From: Jilunia laotingensis
Lineage (GTDB): Bacteria; Bacteroidota; Bacteroidia; Bacteroidales; Bacteroidaceae
DNA: 64,000 nucleotides
Direction: 5' to 3'
Assembly: GCF_014385165.1 (NCBI RefSeq)
Contig: NZ_JACRTF010000001.1
Span: 2,790,001-2,854,000 of the forward strand
Below are positions 45,301-54,289 of this stretch, piece by piece (position 1 is the stretch's first letter; each line of letters begins with the position of its first letter). Made by a program: the position numbers and the translations under genes. The notes under the pieces are model-generated. The model was not told where the DNA came from, searched no databases, and saw nothing but the letters and a program-made list of their open reading frames with translations.

Positions 45301-46369
45301 CTTCAATAATGGAATTCACCTGATCATTGACAAGGGATTGTTTGTTGCCAATGGAGTGCTTGATCCAATTGTAACTTGAATATCGGTTATTGCGGATAGT
45401 GATTCCTATCGGGTAGTTTGCCATCCAGATTCTGCCTTCATCATCTAAATAAATATCATAGATATTATTGCCATTCATACCGTTATTTTTATTATAGTCA
45501 GCTACGATATACGGAGTCGTGTGGTAGGTATCTACGTTCATTTTGAAAACTCCGGCTCCATCCGTTGCGATTAATAACTCTTTATTATTTAATGGTTTAA
45601 TGGCATTGATACTCATATCTGCCAGACTGTATTCCGGCTGATAACTTTGTTTGGTATTCATATCATATACGAATATACCTCTTTGGAAAGTCCCTATAAA
45701 TAGTTTACGTGCTTTTTGATCGAAATATATTTCGTTGATTTGTATCATGATATTGTCCAACTTGTCGCAATGGATAGGTGATAAAGTGCCGTCTTTTAAT
45801 TCGGCATAATGGATGCCTTCTTCCGTAGCAATATAATAATGGGTATCATCAATTTGAGCAACATCGGTTATCATCTCATTTACCGCATTTTTCAGATTAG
45901 TAACTTTGCGTTTCTGAGTGTCGTACAAATAGATTGTCTCTTCACAACAAAGCCAGATGATGTGGTTGCTGTCTATAAAGCTGAAGCTGACAGGGGCAGG
46001 CATATCTTTGTTTGTTGCTTCCGGAAGTTTATATTCTACAACAAATGTATCATGTTGTTCGTCATATCGGAATATTTTTCCTTTTTTCCCTATTTGCCAG
46101 ATGGCACCTTCATCATCTATATAGAGCCAGTTAAGATTCAGCAATGAGTTTACTTCCTCTTTGCCATCCATTAATTTGTACTGTTTGAATTCTTTACCGT
46201 CGTAGCGGTCTACACCTTCATGCGTGAGGAGCCACATATATCCTTTGGGACCCTTTTGTATGGAGTATACTCTCCGGTTGCTCATGCCATCTTCTACACC
46301 GATGTATTTATAGGTTTGAGCAATACAAGTTAATGGAAGTAATACTAAGAGAAAAAGCCATTTCTTCAT
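42347..46369 (-). CDS. Hybrid two-component regulator (reg_prop/Y_Y_Y HTCS)
   Basis: The protein has 1340 residues. After a signal peptide (about 1-18) come two seven-bladed propellers of reg_prop repeats (about 20-670, repeated xGLWxGT-like strands such as NKELWIGTATGLFLL and NGSLYIGTGGSGLLIY). A Y_Y_Y domain (about 700-765) and a transmembrane helix (about 775-797) follow. The HisKA H-box is NTAHDIRTPLTLIKAPLEEL (His about 816) and the HATPase has GSGIGLMLVWKLVHL. The receiver is VVEDNDELRDYL with Asp in ISDIMMPEM. AraC-type HTH ends it (about 1235-1330). Such regulators usually sense oligosaccharides and sit beside their glycan locus. No SusC/D genes flank it here; the downstream partners are chromate transporters. 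Confidence 0.92.
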   Translation of the reverse strand: MKKWLFLLVLLPLTCIAQTYKYIGVEDGMSNRRVYSIQKGPKGYMWLLTHEGVDRYDGKEFKQYKLMDGKEEVNSLLNLNWLYIDDEGAIWQIGKKGKIFRYDEQHDTFVVEYKLPEATNKDMPAPVSFSFIDSNHIIWLCCEETIYLYDTQKRKVTNLKNAVNEMITDVAQIDDTHYYIATEEGIHYAELKDGTLSPIHCDKLDNIMIQINEIYFDQKARKLFIGTFQRGIFVYDMNTKQSYQPEYSLADMSINAIKPLNNKELLIATDGAGVFKMNVDTYHTTPYIVADYNKNNGMNGNNIYDIYLDDEGRIWMANYPIGITIRNNRYSSYNWIKHSIGNKQSLVNDQVNSIIEDSEGDLWYATNNGISLYRTQTGEWHSFLSSFNEKKQNKNHIFITLCEVQPGIIWAGGYSSGIHQINKKSLTTDFFTPSDFTNTNMRPDKYIRTIMKDSEGIIWSGGYYNLKQINLREKTIIPYNGLNSITAIVEKNNKELWIGTATGLFLLEKKTGSFERIKLPVESTYIYSLYQAENGSLYIGTGGSGLLIYDPTVKLFTHYHVDNCALISNNIYTIRSNGDKDILISTENGLVSFYPEEKVFHNWTKEQGLMTIHFNAESGTLRKNGYFVFGSSDGAVEFNKDMKIPRTYSTKMVFSDFRLFYQTVYPGDDNSPLKIDIDDTKELYLKYNQNIFSIKVSSINYDYPSNILYKYKLEGFFDEWSRPESENIIRFTNLNPGEYTLRVQAVSNEDKRITLEEREMKIIIAQPIWLSPWALLAYTGIILLIAATVIRIVIMRKQRKISDEKIHFFINTAHDIRTPLTLIKAPLEELREKETLSKDGISNMNTALRNVNALLRLTTNLINFERADVYSSDLYISEYELNTYMEETFNAFRPYAMVKHINFTYESNFRYLNVWFDKDKMDSILKNIISNALKYTLESGSVHIFVSENPDTWSIEVKDTGIGIPQSEQKKLFRMHFRGSNAINSKVTGSGIGLMLVWKLVHLHRGKIYLNSVEHQGSLIKITFPKDNKQLNKAHLATKSNTKLPVQPNETLPTPEIYENAKIKQDESRQRILVVEDNDELRDYLKHTLSEQYTVQVCSNGKEALSIVKGYKPELIISDIMMPEMQGDELCSILKNDIETSHIPIILLTALNAEKNILDGLKTGADEYVVKPFNIGILKATIANLLTNRALLRSKFSSLDTENDKEEEQDIRLNCSNELDWKFIDTVNKGIDENIDNSEFNVDVLCELLNMSRTSLYNKIRALTNQTPSDYVRLIRLKRAAKLLKEGEHNINEISDMTGFNDAKYFREVFKKHFNMSPSKYAKASTQKEKKIKDKEESEE

Positions 46370-46424
46370 ACTAATAAGACTTTTAGAATTATGTATTTCG
46401 ATTTCCTGGGGGGTGAATGAATCA

Positions 46425-46455
46425 CAAAAATAGGAAGTATTTTTGATATAACAAA
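46425..46455 (-). promoter_or_regulatory. Promoter of the HTCS-chromate transporter operon
   Basis: On the minus strand: TTTG (46455-46452), a 19-bp spacer and TATTTTTG (46432-46425). It is a full consensus match, with a leader of about 50 nt. Confidence 0.75.
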
Positions 46456-46597
46456 ATATTTCAGAAGGATAGATTTCCGCTTTTTATATCTACTTGACTA
46501 ATATGATCCTGAATTTGTATATAGTGAACGTTGAATGAGTATTTGTTTTGAAAACAGAAAAAACAATTCGTTGTTTTGTGTGATTAGAGTAAACGAA

Positions 46598-46627
46598 AAG
46601 GCTGTCACCGGATAAAGTGACAGCCTT
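46598..46627 (-). terminator. Terminator of purL
   Basis: A perfect 11-bp stem (46598-46608 with 46617-46627) has an 8-nt loop and is followed on the minus strand by CTTTTCGTTT. It lies 25 bp beyond the purL stop. Confidence 0.8.
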
Positions 46628-46651
46628 AGAACGATAAGAAATATCAGTGAA

Positions 46652-49600
46652 TTATTTCATTTTCTCTTCTACCCACTTGCGTGCGTTGACAAATGCTTCG
46701 ATCCAGGGAGTGACTTGATCGCTCTTCAACCGATCCGCAGGATAGTTGGCATTTTGCCAGGGGAACACAGAACGCTCCAAGTGTGGCATCATCGCCAAAT
46801 GACGTCCATCGGTGCTGGCAATGGCAGCTATGGAATAGTCCGAACCGTTCGGATTACCTGGGTATTCATCGTAAGAATATTTTGCCACCACATTGTACTT
46901 GTCTTCCTCATAGGGAAGAGAAAATTTTCCTTCTCCGTGTGCCACCCAGACTCCCAGTTTGCTACCGCTCAATGAGCCGAACATGACGCTACGATTGGTC
47001 GGGATAGTCAGTCCGACAAAGGTCGATTCGAACTTGTGGGATTCATTATGTAGCATATGGGCTTTCTTTTTATGCTCAGGATTGATGAAGTTCAATTCTA
47101 CCATTAGCTGGCAACCGTTGCAGATACCTAATGATAAGGTATCTTCGCGGGCATAGAATTTATCAAGTGCTTCTTTGGCTTTAGGGTTGAACAGGAAGCT
47201 GCCTGCCCATCCTTTGGCTGATCCTAGCACATCCGAGTTGGCAAAGCCACCGCAATAGACGATCATATTCACGTCTTCCAATGTCTCGCGTCCACTGATC
47301 AGGTCAGTCATGGTAACGTCTTTCACATCGAAACCAGCCAGATAGAGCGAGTATGCCATTTCACGTTCACCATTCGTTCCCTTCTCGCGGATGATAGCTG
47401 CACGTATGCCGCTTGGTGTACGGCGGTCAGGAGTGATGTCGTATTGTGACAATTTTCCTTTAAAACCGGGCATAAAGGCATATTCCAAAGGTTGCATCTT
47501 ATAATTCTCAAAGCGTTTCTTGGCACAACCGTTCATGGATTGTTTACGGTCGAGCAGATATGAAGAAGCATACCATACATCACGCATATAGTCAATGCCG
47601 AATTGGTAGGTTGCCCCGTCTTTCGATACGAGGATATGTCGTTCGTCCGTTGGTTTACCCAGTTTGATAAATCCTATGCCTGCATCTTCGAGTATTTTCT
47701 TTACTTCTTCTTTATGTTTGTCGGCTATCTGGATGACGATACCTGGATTCTCTGCGAAGAGGATTTTTACGATGTCATTCTCCTTCATCTTACCGAGGTC
47801 GATTTCAAGTCCACCCTCCACGTTGGCGAAACACATTTCGAGCAATGTAGTGATAAGACCACCTGCGGAAATATCGTGTCCTGCCAAGATCAATCCTTTG
47901 TTTACCAGTGCCTGAACAGCCATAAATGCATCACGGAAATATTCAGCATCCTGTACGCAAGGTACTTCATCGCCAACTTTGCCAAGTGATTGTGAGAAAG
48001 CCGAACCGCCAAGTTTCAAAGCATCGAAACTGAAATCGATGTGATAAAGAGTCGTCTTTTCGTTGTTAACGAGAACTGGTGATACGACCTTCTTCACGTC
48101 TGAAACTTCACCACCGGCAGATACGATAACTGTTCCCGGAGAGATTACTTTCTCGCCATCGGGATATTTCTGTGTCATGGACAGGGAGTCTTTACCAGTC
48201 GGTACATTGATTTGCAGTGCGCAGCAGAAATCACTTAATGCTTTTACTGCCGTGTAAAGACGGGCATCTTCACCTTCCTGCGAACGGCATGGCCACATCC
48301 AGTTGGCAGACAGGGAAATGCTATCCATGCCTTCTGCCATTGGTGCCCATACAAGGTTAGTCAATGCCTCGCTGACGGAGAGGATAGAGCCTGCTGCCGG
48401 ATCCGCCAAAGCTGCTTGAGGTGCGTGTCCGATGGACGTTGCAATCCCTTTCTCACCCCGATAATCCAAGGCCACGACTCCACAGTCGCTCAGGGGCAAT
48501 TGTATTTCACCTTGGCATTGCTGGCGGGCAACCTTGCCTGTTACGGAGCGGTCTACTTTGTTGGTCAACCAGTCTTTGCACGCCACAGCTTCCAGTTGCA
48601 AAACATTGGTCAGGTATTCGTGCAATTTAGACTGTTCGTATTCCGGCATTGCGTAATGACGTTCAACGGTCTTGTCGATCATGTAAGTCTTAGGTGAAGA
48701 ACCGAACATCTGGTCTACCGCCAAGTCGAAAGGACGTACACCGTCTGCCTGTTGGAAAGCAAAACGTTGGTCACCGGTCGTTTCACCGACAACGTACATC
48801 GGGGCACGTTCGCGTTCGGCTATTTTGCGTACATGTTCGATGGCTTCTTCTTTGATGAGAAGTCCCATGCGTTCCTGCGATTCATTAGCAATGATTTCTT
48901 TAGCCGACAATGTTTTGTCACCGATCGGCAACTTGCTCATGTCGATCAGTCCACCGCACTCTTCCACAAGTTCCGACAGGCAGTTGACGTGTCCTGCCGA
49001 TCCGTGGTCATGGATGGATACTACCGGATTCTCATCTTCTTCGCAGAGGGCACGAACCACGTTGTTGGCGCGTTTCTGCATTTCTGCATTCGCGCGTTGT
49101 ATGGCATTCAGTTCAATACCACTGCTGTAGCGGCCGGTATCGACTGATGACACCGAACCACCGCCAAGTCCGATACGGTAGTTGTCACCACCGATCACTA
49201 CGACTTTGTTGCCAGCTTCGGGTGTGCCTTTCAGGCAATCACGTTGTGTGCCGTAACCTACGCCACCGGCAAGCATGATTACTTTGTCGTAACCATATAC
49301 TTCGTTATTTTCTTTATGTTCGAAAGTCAGTACCGAACCGCAGATCAGTGGTTGGCCGAACTTGTTTCCGAAATCCGAAGCACCATTGGATGCTTTGATC
49401 AGAATTTGTTCCGGTGTCTGGTATAACCATTTTCGCACGGGCAGAATATCTTCCCAAGAGCGGCCTTCGTCCGTCCGTGGGTAAGAAGTCATGTAAACGG
49501 CTGTTCCTGCTATCGGCCAAGAACCTTTACCGCCCCCCATACGGTCACGGATTTCACCGCCCGTACCGGTTGAAGCACCATTGAAAGGTTCTACTGTTGT

Positions 49601-50356
49601 AGGAAAATTGTGTGTCTCGGCTTTCAGCGAGATCACACTTTTTATATCTTTTATTTGGAAGAAGTCGGGCTTTGAATGGTCAGCGGGTGCGAATTGCTCT
49701 ATTACCGGACCTTCTGCGAATGCCACATTGTCTTTGTAGGCAGAGATGATTTTGTTCGGATTCTCTTGTGTGGTCTTTTTTATCATCTGGAAGAGCGACG
49801 ATTCCTGTTCTTCGCCATCGATGATAAATGTTCCGCCAAAGATTTTGTGGCGGCAGTGTTCCGAGTTGATCTGCGCGAAACCGAAAACTTCCGAGTCAGT
49901 CAGTTTGCGTCCCAAGTCATTTTCCACCTTTTTCAAGTAGTCCATTTCCTCTTTGGAGAGTGCAAGCCCTTCTTTCTCGTTATAGGCTTCGAGGTCTTCA
50001 ATGTAGATGATCGGTTCCGGCTGGCGATTGGTGGTAAACACATTTTGATCCAGGCCTTTGTACATGCGTTGCAGCATCGGGTCGAATTCAGTGTTTTCAT
50101 CTTTTACGGGGAAGTACTCTTCAATCCGGCTGATGCCATCGACGCCCATGTTTTGGGTGATCTCTACTGCATTGGTACTCCAGGGAGTAATCATTTCGCG
50201 GCGTGGTCCCACGAAACAGCCTTTCAGGTTTTCTTCACTTTCCGTAGTGGCTTCGCCAAAGAGCCAACAGAGTTTTTTGTTATCGTCCGGTGTGAGCGAT
50301 TGGTTGCTCTCTACGGCAATCACGCTCTTGGAAGGGGTTCTGAAAAAAAGAATCAT
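46652..50356 (-). CDS. purL: Phosphoribosylformylglycinamidine synthase (large single-chain form)
   Basis: This 1234-residue enzyme of purine synthesis converts FGAR and glutamine to FGAM. The synthetase part has NSEHCRHKIFGG (about 168-179), LKAETHNFPTTVEPF and GGGKGSWPIAGTAVY. The C-terminal class I glutamine amidotransferase has the nucleophile motif LGICNGCQLM, with the His/Glu in MMPHLERSVFP near the end. This is the long form, typical of Gram-negative bacteria. Upstream DNA holds a TATCTTTG element (50450-50443). I see no purine riboswitch in the leader of about 80 nt. Confidence 0.97.
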   Translation of the reverse strand: MILFFRTPSKSVIAVESNQSLTPDDNKKLCWLFGEATTESEENLKGCFVGPRREMITPWSTNAVEITQNMGVDGISRIEEYFPVKDENTEFDPMLQRMYKGLDQNVFTTNRQPEPIIYIEDLEAYNEKEGLALSKEEMDYLKKVENDLGRKLTDSEVFGFAQINSEHCRHKIFGGTFIIDGEEQESSLFQMIKKTTQENPNKIISAYKDNVAFAEGPVIEQFAPADHSKPDFFQIKDIKSVISLKAETHNFPTTVEPFNGASTGTGGEIRDRMGGGKGSWPIAGTAVYMTSYPRTDEGRSWEDILPVRKWLYQTPEQILIKASNGASDFGNKFGQPLICGSVLTFEHKENNEVYGYDKVIMLAGGVGYGTQRDCLKGTPEAGNKVVVIGGDNYRIGLGGGSVSSVDTGRYSSGIELNAIQRANAEMQKRANNVVRALCEEDENPVVSIHDHGSAGHVNCLSELVEECGGLIDMSKLPIGDKTLSAKEIIANESQERMGLLIKEEAIEHVRKIAERERAPMYVVGETTGDQRFAFQQADGVRPFDLAVDQMFGSSPKTYMIDKTVERHYAMPEYEQSKLHEYLTNVLQLEAVACKDWLTNKVDRSVTGKVARQQCQGEIQLPLSDCGVVALDYRGEKGIATSIGHAPQAALADPAAGSILSVSEALTNLVWAPMAEGMDSISLSANWMWPCRSQEGEDARLYTAVKALSDFCCALQINVPTGKDSLSMTQKYPDGEKVISPGTVIVSAGGEVSDVKKVVSPVLVNNEKTTLYHIDFSFDALKLGGSAFSQSLGKVGDEVPCVQDAEYFRDAFMAVQALVNKGLILAGHDISAGGLITTLLEMCFANVEGGLEIDLGKMKENDIVKILFAENPGIVIQIADKHKEEVKKILEDAGIGFIKLGKPTDERHILVSKDGATYQFGIDYMRDVWYASSYLLDRKQSMNGCAKKRFENYKMQPLEYAFMPGFKGKLSQYDITPDRRTPSGIRAAIIREKGTNGEREMAYSLYLAGFDVKDVTMTDLISGRETLEDVNMIVYCGGFANSDVLGSAKGWAGSFLFNPKAKEALDKFYAREDTLSLGICNGCQLMVELNFINPEHKKKAHMLHNESHKFESTFVGLTIPTNRSVMFGSLSGSKLGVWVAHGEGKFSLPYEEDKYNVVAKYSYDEYPGNPNGSDYSIAAIASTDGRHLAMMPHLERSVFPWQNANYPADRLKSDQVTPWIEAFVNARKWVEEKMK

Positions 50357-50442
50357 GTTGTATAATTACGGGTTTACGATTTGCGATTTTGTGATCGAAG
50401 CATCCCCTTGACGTAGAGGATAGACTTCTTTTTCTTGCGGTG

Positions 50443-50450
50443 CAAAGATA
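50443..50450 (-). promoter_or_regulatory. Putative -7 element of purL
   Basis: TATCTTTG on the minus strand fits TAnnTTTG. A TTTG lies 23 bp upstream, a longer spacing than usual. Confidence 0.45.
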
Positions 50451-50493
50451 GTAAGAAAAAAGGAGATGGATAACAAAAAGGTATAATAAATGC

Positions 50494-50549
50494 AGGAGTC
50501 AATAACAGGCGTTTTCTTTAAAAAAGGTAGACGACTGTTATTGACTCCT
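50494..50549 (-). terminator. Hairpin at the end of the exported-protein operon
   Basis: A perfect 15-bp stem (50494-50508 with 50535-50549) has a 26-nt loop. It lies about 45 bp beyond the stop at 50592 and upstream of purL. No T run directly follows. Confidence 0.6.
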
Positions 50550-50591
50550 ACGGATGGAATGAATTTTATTTCACATATACTTTGCCATGAA

Positions 50592-51494
50592 TTATTGAAT
50601 TATCACCTTGCATGATTCCCGGCTATTATCAGGACGCGAAAGTATCATGATATAATTTCCCGCATGGAGGCCGGTAAGAGGAATATCGAGTATGCCATCC
50701 CGGATAGTAAGATCCATGCTATATTGCAATATTCCATCAAAAGAATACAATTCAAGTTTGATGAAATCCGATTCCGAGAAAGAGATGGATAACTGCCGGT
50801 TTTCAACAGGGTTATTCAGTACCCGGAACCGAGGAGTGGATTTATGTTCAATGACTGGCATAAGCTCATCACAGGTACATTTATCTTCAAAACGGAAAAG
50901 GGCTTCACTGTTACGCCAGACACCGACTAAATGTCCCTCATAATTGGTCGGAACCCATACACTACAATAAAGCAAATCTTTAACATTCCCGATGCCTTCA
51001 ATCCAACTAAAGTAACGTCCTTCCGGATCACCATCAAAAAAGAACTGCTTGCGAAGGATACCTTCAGTCGCTATGGTATCAATGCGGGCTACTTCCATTT
51101 CATATGTTTCGTAAGGATCCCATCCATCTTCATATTCTATACGGTCTCCAACCTTCAAATTGAAATCATAAACCAAATTCTCAAAACCTTCGCGCTCATT
51201 AAATCCTTTCCTGAAATAAAACACTTTTCTGTTTTCTTCACGAAAAGCCCCCATATATTCTTTCACATCAGGCTGCTCACATCGATTCCGATATATTTTC
51301 TTATAAGACTTGCCCAAAATCAAGGTATCTTCATTACTGATTACCGTCTCAACCCCGCTACTGCCTCCCGCTGCAGTCATTATCCATTTGCAGCTGCCGT
51401 CCATTATAAATGGCTGATAGGTGTATTCACTTGATTGAGAAGATAATGAACAACTGAAAAAGATCATTATAATAGAAAAAAAGAGATATCTCAT
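50592..51494 (-). CDS. Exported protein with type IX-like C-terminal sorting tail (short paralogue)
   Basis: The protein has 300 residues. The signal peptide ends SCSLSSQ. The middle is a beta-rich domain starting at YQPFIMDGSCKWI, related to the two next upstream genes (DTLILGKSYKKIY, REENRKVFY). The last about 75 residues (FRVLNNPVENRQLSISFS, then LYSFDGILQYS and LTGLHAGNYIMILS) form a Por-secretion-type sorting domain. Compared with its paralogues it lacks about 130 N-terminal residues. The function is unknown. It is last in the operon and probably attached to the surface or secreted. Confidence 0.78.
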   Translation of the reverse strand: MRYLFFSIIMIFFSCSLSSQSSEYTYQPFIMDGSCKWIMTAAGGSSGVETVISNEDTLILGKSYKKIYRNRCEQPDVKEYMGAFREENRKVFYFRKGFNEREGFENLVYDFNLKVGDRIEYEDGWDPYETYEMEVARIDTIATEGILRKQFFFDGDPEGRYFSWIEGIGNVKDLLYCSVWVPTNYEGHLVGVWRNSEALFRFEDKCTCDELMPVIEHKSTPRFRVLNNPVENRQLSISFSESDFIKLELYSFDGILQYSMDLTIRDGILDIPLTGLHAGNYIMILSRPDNSRESCKVIIQ

Positions 51495-51507
51495 AATTAC
51501 TATTTAT

Positions 51508-51545
51508 TTAATTTGATTTCAAAATTTGTACCTAATTATATCTAT
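51508..51545 (-). pseudogene. Remnant of a C25-like gene 3' end
   Basis: Read on the minus strand this segment translates, after an in-frame stop, as LGTNFEIKLN and a stop. It closely matches the last residues of the C25 protease at 54290-56611 (LGANFEIKISN). It sits just before the 300-residue gene, exactly as the protease gene sits before the 435-residue paralogue. Presumably a duplicated protease gene was deleted here, leaving only its tail. Confidence 0.5.
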
Positions 51546-51637
51546 GCGCGGACAGTAAGGAAGCGGATAGTAAAGAAGATGTTTCAGATGTTTCCAAACC
51601 GATTTTAAATCAAAGCATGATAGAACCATATTCTCTA

Positions 51638-52969
51638 TTATTGAATTATCACCTTGCATGATTCCCGGCTATTATCTGAGCGCGAAAGTATTAGGATGTA
51701 ATTCCCCGCATGAAGACCGGTAAGAGGAATATCGAGTATGCCGTCCCGAATGACAAGATCTGTCCTATATTGCAATATTCCATCAAAAGAATACAAATCG
51801 AGCTTTGTGAAATCCGATTCCGAGAAAGAGATGGATAGCTGCCGGTTTTCGACAGGGCTATTCAGTACCCGGAACCGAGGAGTGGATTGATGTTCAATCA
51901 CGGGAACCATTTCCTCGCAGGTACACTTGTAGGAATGGCAGAAAAGAGCCTTCCCATTGCGCCAGACACCAGCCAGAATAGGGTTGAAGCCAGTCACTAA
52001 ATACGGGAAAGGTCGGGTAAATACGTATTCACTGCCGATACCTTCAGTCCAGCTTTCATACGGGGCGGAATAAAAATAATATTTTCGACGGGGAATACCT
52101 TCTAGTAAAATTGTATCCACATGCAAAACCTTACATTCAGGATTGGGATCATCATCATTATCAGGATAAATAAAAGCATAACCATCTTCATACTCCATCC
52201 TATCACCTGCCTTGAGATTGAAATCATAAAGCATTCTTTCAGGAATAACTTCATTTGCAGCAAAAGGCGATGGATACAATGTCGTATCTACAAAGAATAT
52301 TTGACGATTTTCCTCACGGATCGCCCCAGAGTATATTTTTTCCGTGGGATGCTTGCAGGGGTGAACAAAAATCTTCTTATATGTCTTATTGGATATCAAG
52401 GTATCTTCATTGCTTATTATTTTTTTATAGCCATCAATTCCATATTGCTTATTTATGATCCATTCACATGAACCATCCATTATAAAAGGCTTATATTGAT
52501 AGCTCAATTTTTCTGTAACCGGATAATCGCATAGCTCATTATGATAAGTGTAGAAAACCTGATAAGGTATTGAACTTATGTCAGAGATTAACACAAGAAA
52601 AAGTTCATTATGGCTTCCACCTCTTATTTGGTAGGATAAATCCCTTAGACATTTTTCATTCGTCTCTGGTTCGTCTTTAATCTCCGTTTCCCTGATGAAG
52701 ACTGTGTCATTCGAACAGGTGATTTCTACATTTATATTGCTGCAGGAAGAATTTACCAGAATATCTTTATGGGAAAATCCTAATAGAAAACAGCTTTCTG
52801 TGAAGTTGTAGCTTTCGTTATATGAAAACATCTCATAACGATCTTTTATCGCTTTATCCAGACATTCTCCAAGCTTTACATTCTCGACTTGAATCGGTTT
52901 AATGTTGGGCTGTGCATACAGAAATAGATTGCATGCACACAATAAAATCAGAAATAATAATTTATCCAT
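51638..52969 (-). CDS. Exported protein with type IX-like C-terminal sorting tail (paralogue 2)
   Basis: The protein has 443 residues. The signal peptide ends LFLYAQP. An N-terminal region (about 20-150, with KDILVNSSCSNINVEI and SNDTVFIRETEIK) precedes the shared YKPFIMDGSCEWI domain. The sorting domain at the end (RVLNSPVENRQLSISFS to CKVIIQ) is nearly identical to its neighbours. It shares most of its length with the protein encoded just upstream (8 bp gap), so the two arose by recent tandem duplication. The function is unrecognised. Confidence 0.78.
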   Translation of the reverse strand: MDKLLFLILLCACNLFLYAQPNIKPIQVENVKLGECLDKAIKDRYEMFSYNESYNFTESCFLLGFSHKDILVNSSCSNINVEITCSNDTVFIRETEIKDEPETNEKCLRDLSYQIRGGSHNELFLVLISDISSIPYQVFYTYHNELCDYPVTEKLSYQYKPFIMDGSCEWIINKQYGIDGYKKIISNEDTLISNKTYKKIFVHPCKHPTEKIYSGAIREENRQIFFVDTTLYPSPFAANEVIPERMLYDFNLKAGDRMEYEDGYAFIYPDNDDDPNPECKVLHVDTILLEGIPRRKYYFYSAPYESWTEGIGSEYVFTRPFPYLVTGFNPILAGVWRNGKALFCHSYKCTCEEMVPVIEHQSTPRFRVLNSPVENRQLSISFSESDFTKLDLYSFDGILQYRTDLVIRDGILDIPLTGLHAGNYILILSRSDNSRESCKVIIQ

Positions 52970-52977
52970 ATTCTTTA

Positions 52978-54285
52978 TTATTGAATTGTCACCTTACACG
53001 ATTCCCGGCTATTATCTGAGCGCGAAAGTATCAGGATGTAATTCCCCGCATGAAGACCGGTAAGAGGAATATCGAGTATGCCATCCCGAATGACAAGATC
53101 CATCCTATATTGCAGTATTCCATCGAATGAATATAATTCGAGCTTGGTGAAATCCGATTCTGAGAAAAATATGGATAATAGTCGGTTCTCAACTGGGTTA
53201 TTCAGTACCCGGAACCGAGGAGTGGATTTATGTTCAATGACGGGAACCATATCCTCGCAAGTACACAGGCCGGCAAAACAACAGTAAAGTTCTTTCCCAT
53301 TGCACCAAACACCAATCAAATTAGGATTGTAACCGGTCATTAAAGGCGGGAAAGGTTCGGTGAATACGTATTCGCTACCGATACCCTCAGTCCAAGTATC
53401 CCAATATGGTTCATCAAAATAAAATTTCCGGCGAGGAATGCCTTCCAGCAATATTGTGTCTATATGTGAAACCTGGAGAATGCCCGGAAGATCCCTGGAA
53501 TTTTCGTATTCCATCCTGTCACCCACCTGGAGATTGAAATCGTAAAGCTTCTTTTCCGGAATAATTTCATTTGCAGTATAAGGCGACGGATACAATGTCG
53601 TATCTACAAAGAATATTTGGCGGTTTTCTTCACGGATCGCACCAGCGTATATTTTTTCCGTGGGATGCTTACAGGGGTGAACAAAGATCTTCTTATATGC
53701 CTTATGGGATATCAAAGTATCTTCATTGCTTATTATTTTTTTATGCCCATCAATTCCATATAACGTATTTATGATCCACTCACACGAACCATCCATTATA
53801 AAAGGCTTATATTGATAGTCTGATTTTTCAGTAACCGGATAGACACATTCATTGCTACCGGTATAGAAAGCTTGATAAGGGATTGAACTAACATCGGATG
53901 TTAACACAAGAACAAGCGCATGATGGCTTCCTACCCTAATTTGGTAGGATAAATCCCTTAGGCATTTTTCATCTGTATTAGTTTCGCTTTTAATCTCTGT
54001 TTCCCTGATGAAGACTGTGTCATTCGAACAGGTGATTTCTACATTTATATTGCTACCGGAAGAATTCACCAGAATATCTTTATGGGAAACTTTTAATAGA
54101 TAATCATTGTCAATGCAATCCTTTTCATACGAAAACATCTCATAACGATCCTTTATTACTTTATCCGTATTGCATAGTTTGACCTTCGTGACATGAGCCT
54201 GTTCAACTGCCGCTTGCGAATGAGGTTGGGCATACAAAAAGAGATTGTATACACAAAAAATGATCAGAAATAACAGTTTATTCAT
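52978..54285 (-). CDS. Exported protein with type IX-like C-terminal sorting tail (paralogue 1)
   Basis: The protein has 435 residues with the same layout as the 443-residue paralogue. The signal peptide ends LFLYAQP, an N-terminal domain of about 130 residues follows, then YKPFIMDGSCEWI with the conserved HPCKHPTEKIYAGAIREENRQ block, and last a sorting tail. A Cys-rich loop (CCFAGLCTCEDMV) precedes the tail. It starts 4 bp after the C25 protease stop, which suggests coupled expression and possibly a role as partner or substrate of that protease. The function is unrecognised. Confidence 0.78.
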   Translation of the reverse strand: MNKLLFLIIFCVYNLFLYAQPHSQAAVEQAHVTKVKLCNTDKVIKDRYEMFSYEKDCIDNDYLLKVSHKDILVNSSGSNINVEITCSNDTVFIRETEIKSETNTDEKCLRDLSYQIRVGSHHALVLVLTSDVSSIPYQAFYTGSNECVYPVTEKSDYQYKPFIMDGSCEWIINTLYGIDGHKKIISNEDTLISHKAYKKIFVHPCKHPTEKIYAGAIREENRQIFFVDTTLYPSPYTANEIIPEKKLYDFNLQVGDRMEYENSRDLPGILQVSHIDTILLEGIPRRKFYFDEPYWDTWTEGIGSEYVFTEPFPPLMTGYNPNLIGVWCNGKELYCCFAGLCTCEDMVPVIEHKSTPRFRVLNNPVENRLLSIFFSESDFTKLELYSFDGILQYRMDLVIRDGILDIPLTGLHAGNYILILSRSDNSRESCKVTIQ

Positions 54286-54289
54286 AATG

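Noticed and set aside
50357..50440. Purine riboswitch in the purL leader
   Set aside because: The minus-strand leader lacks the conserved three-way junction core, and no alternative terminator/antiterminator is seen.
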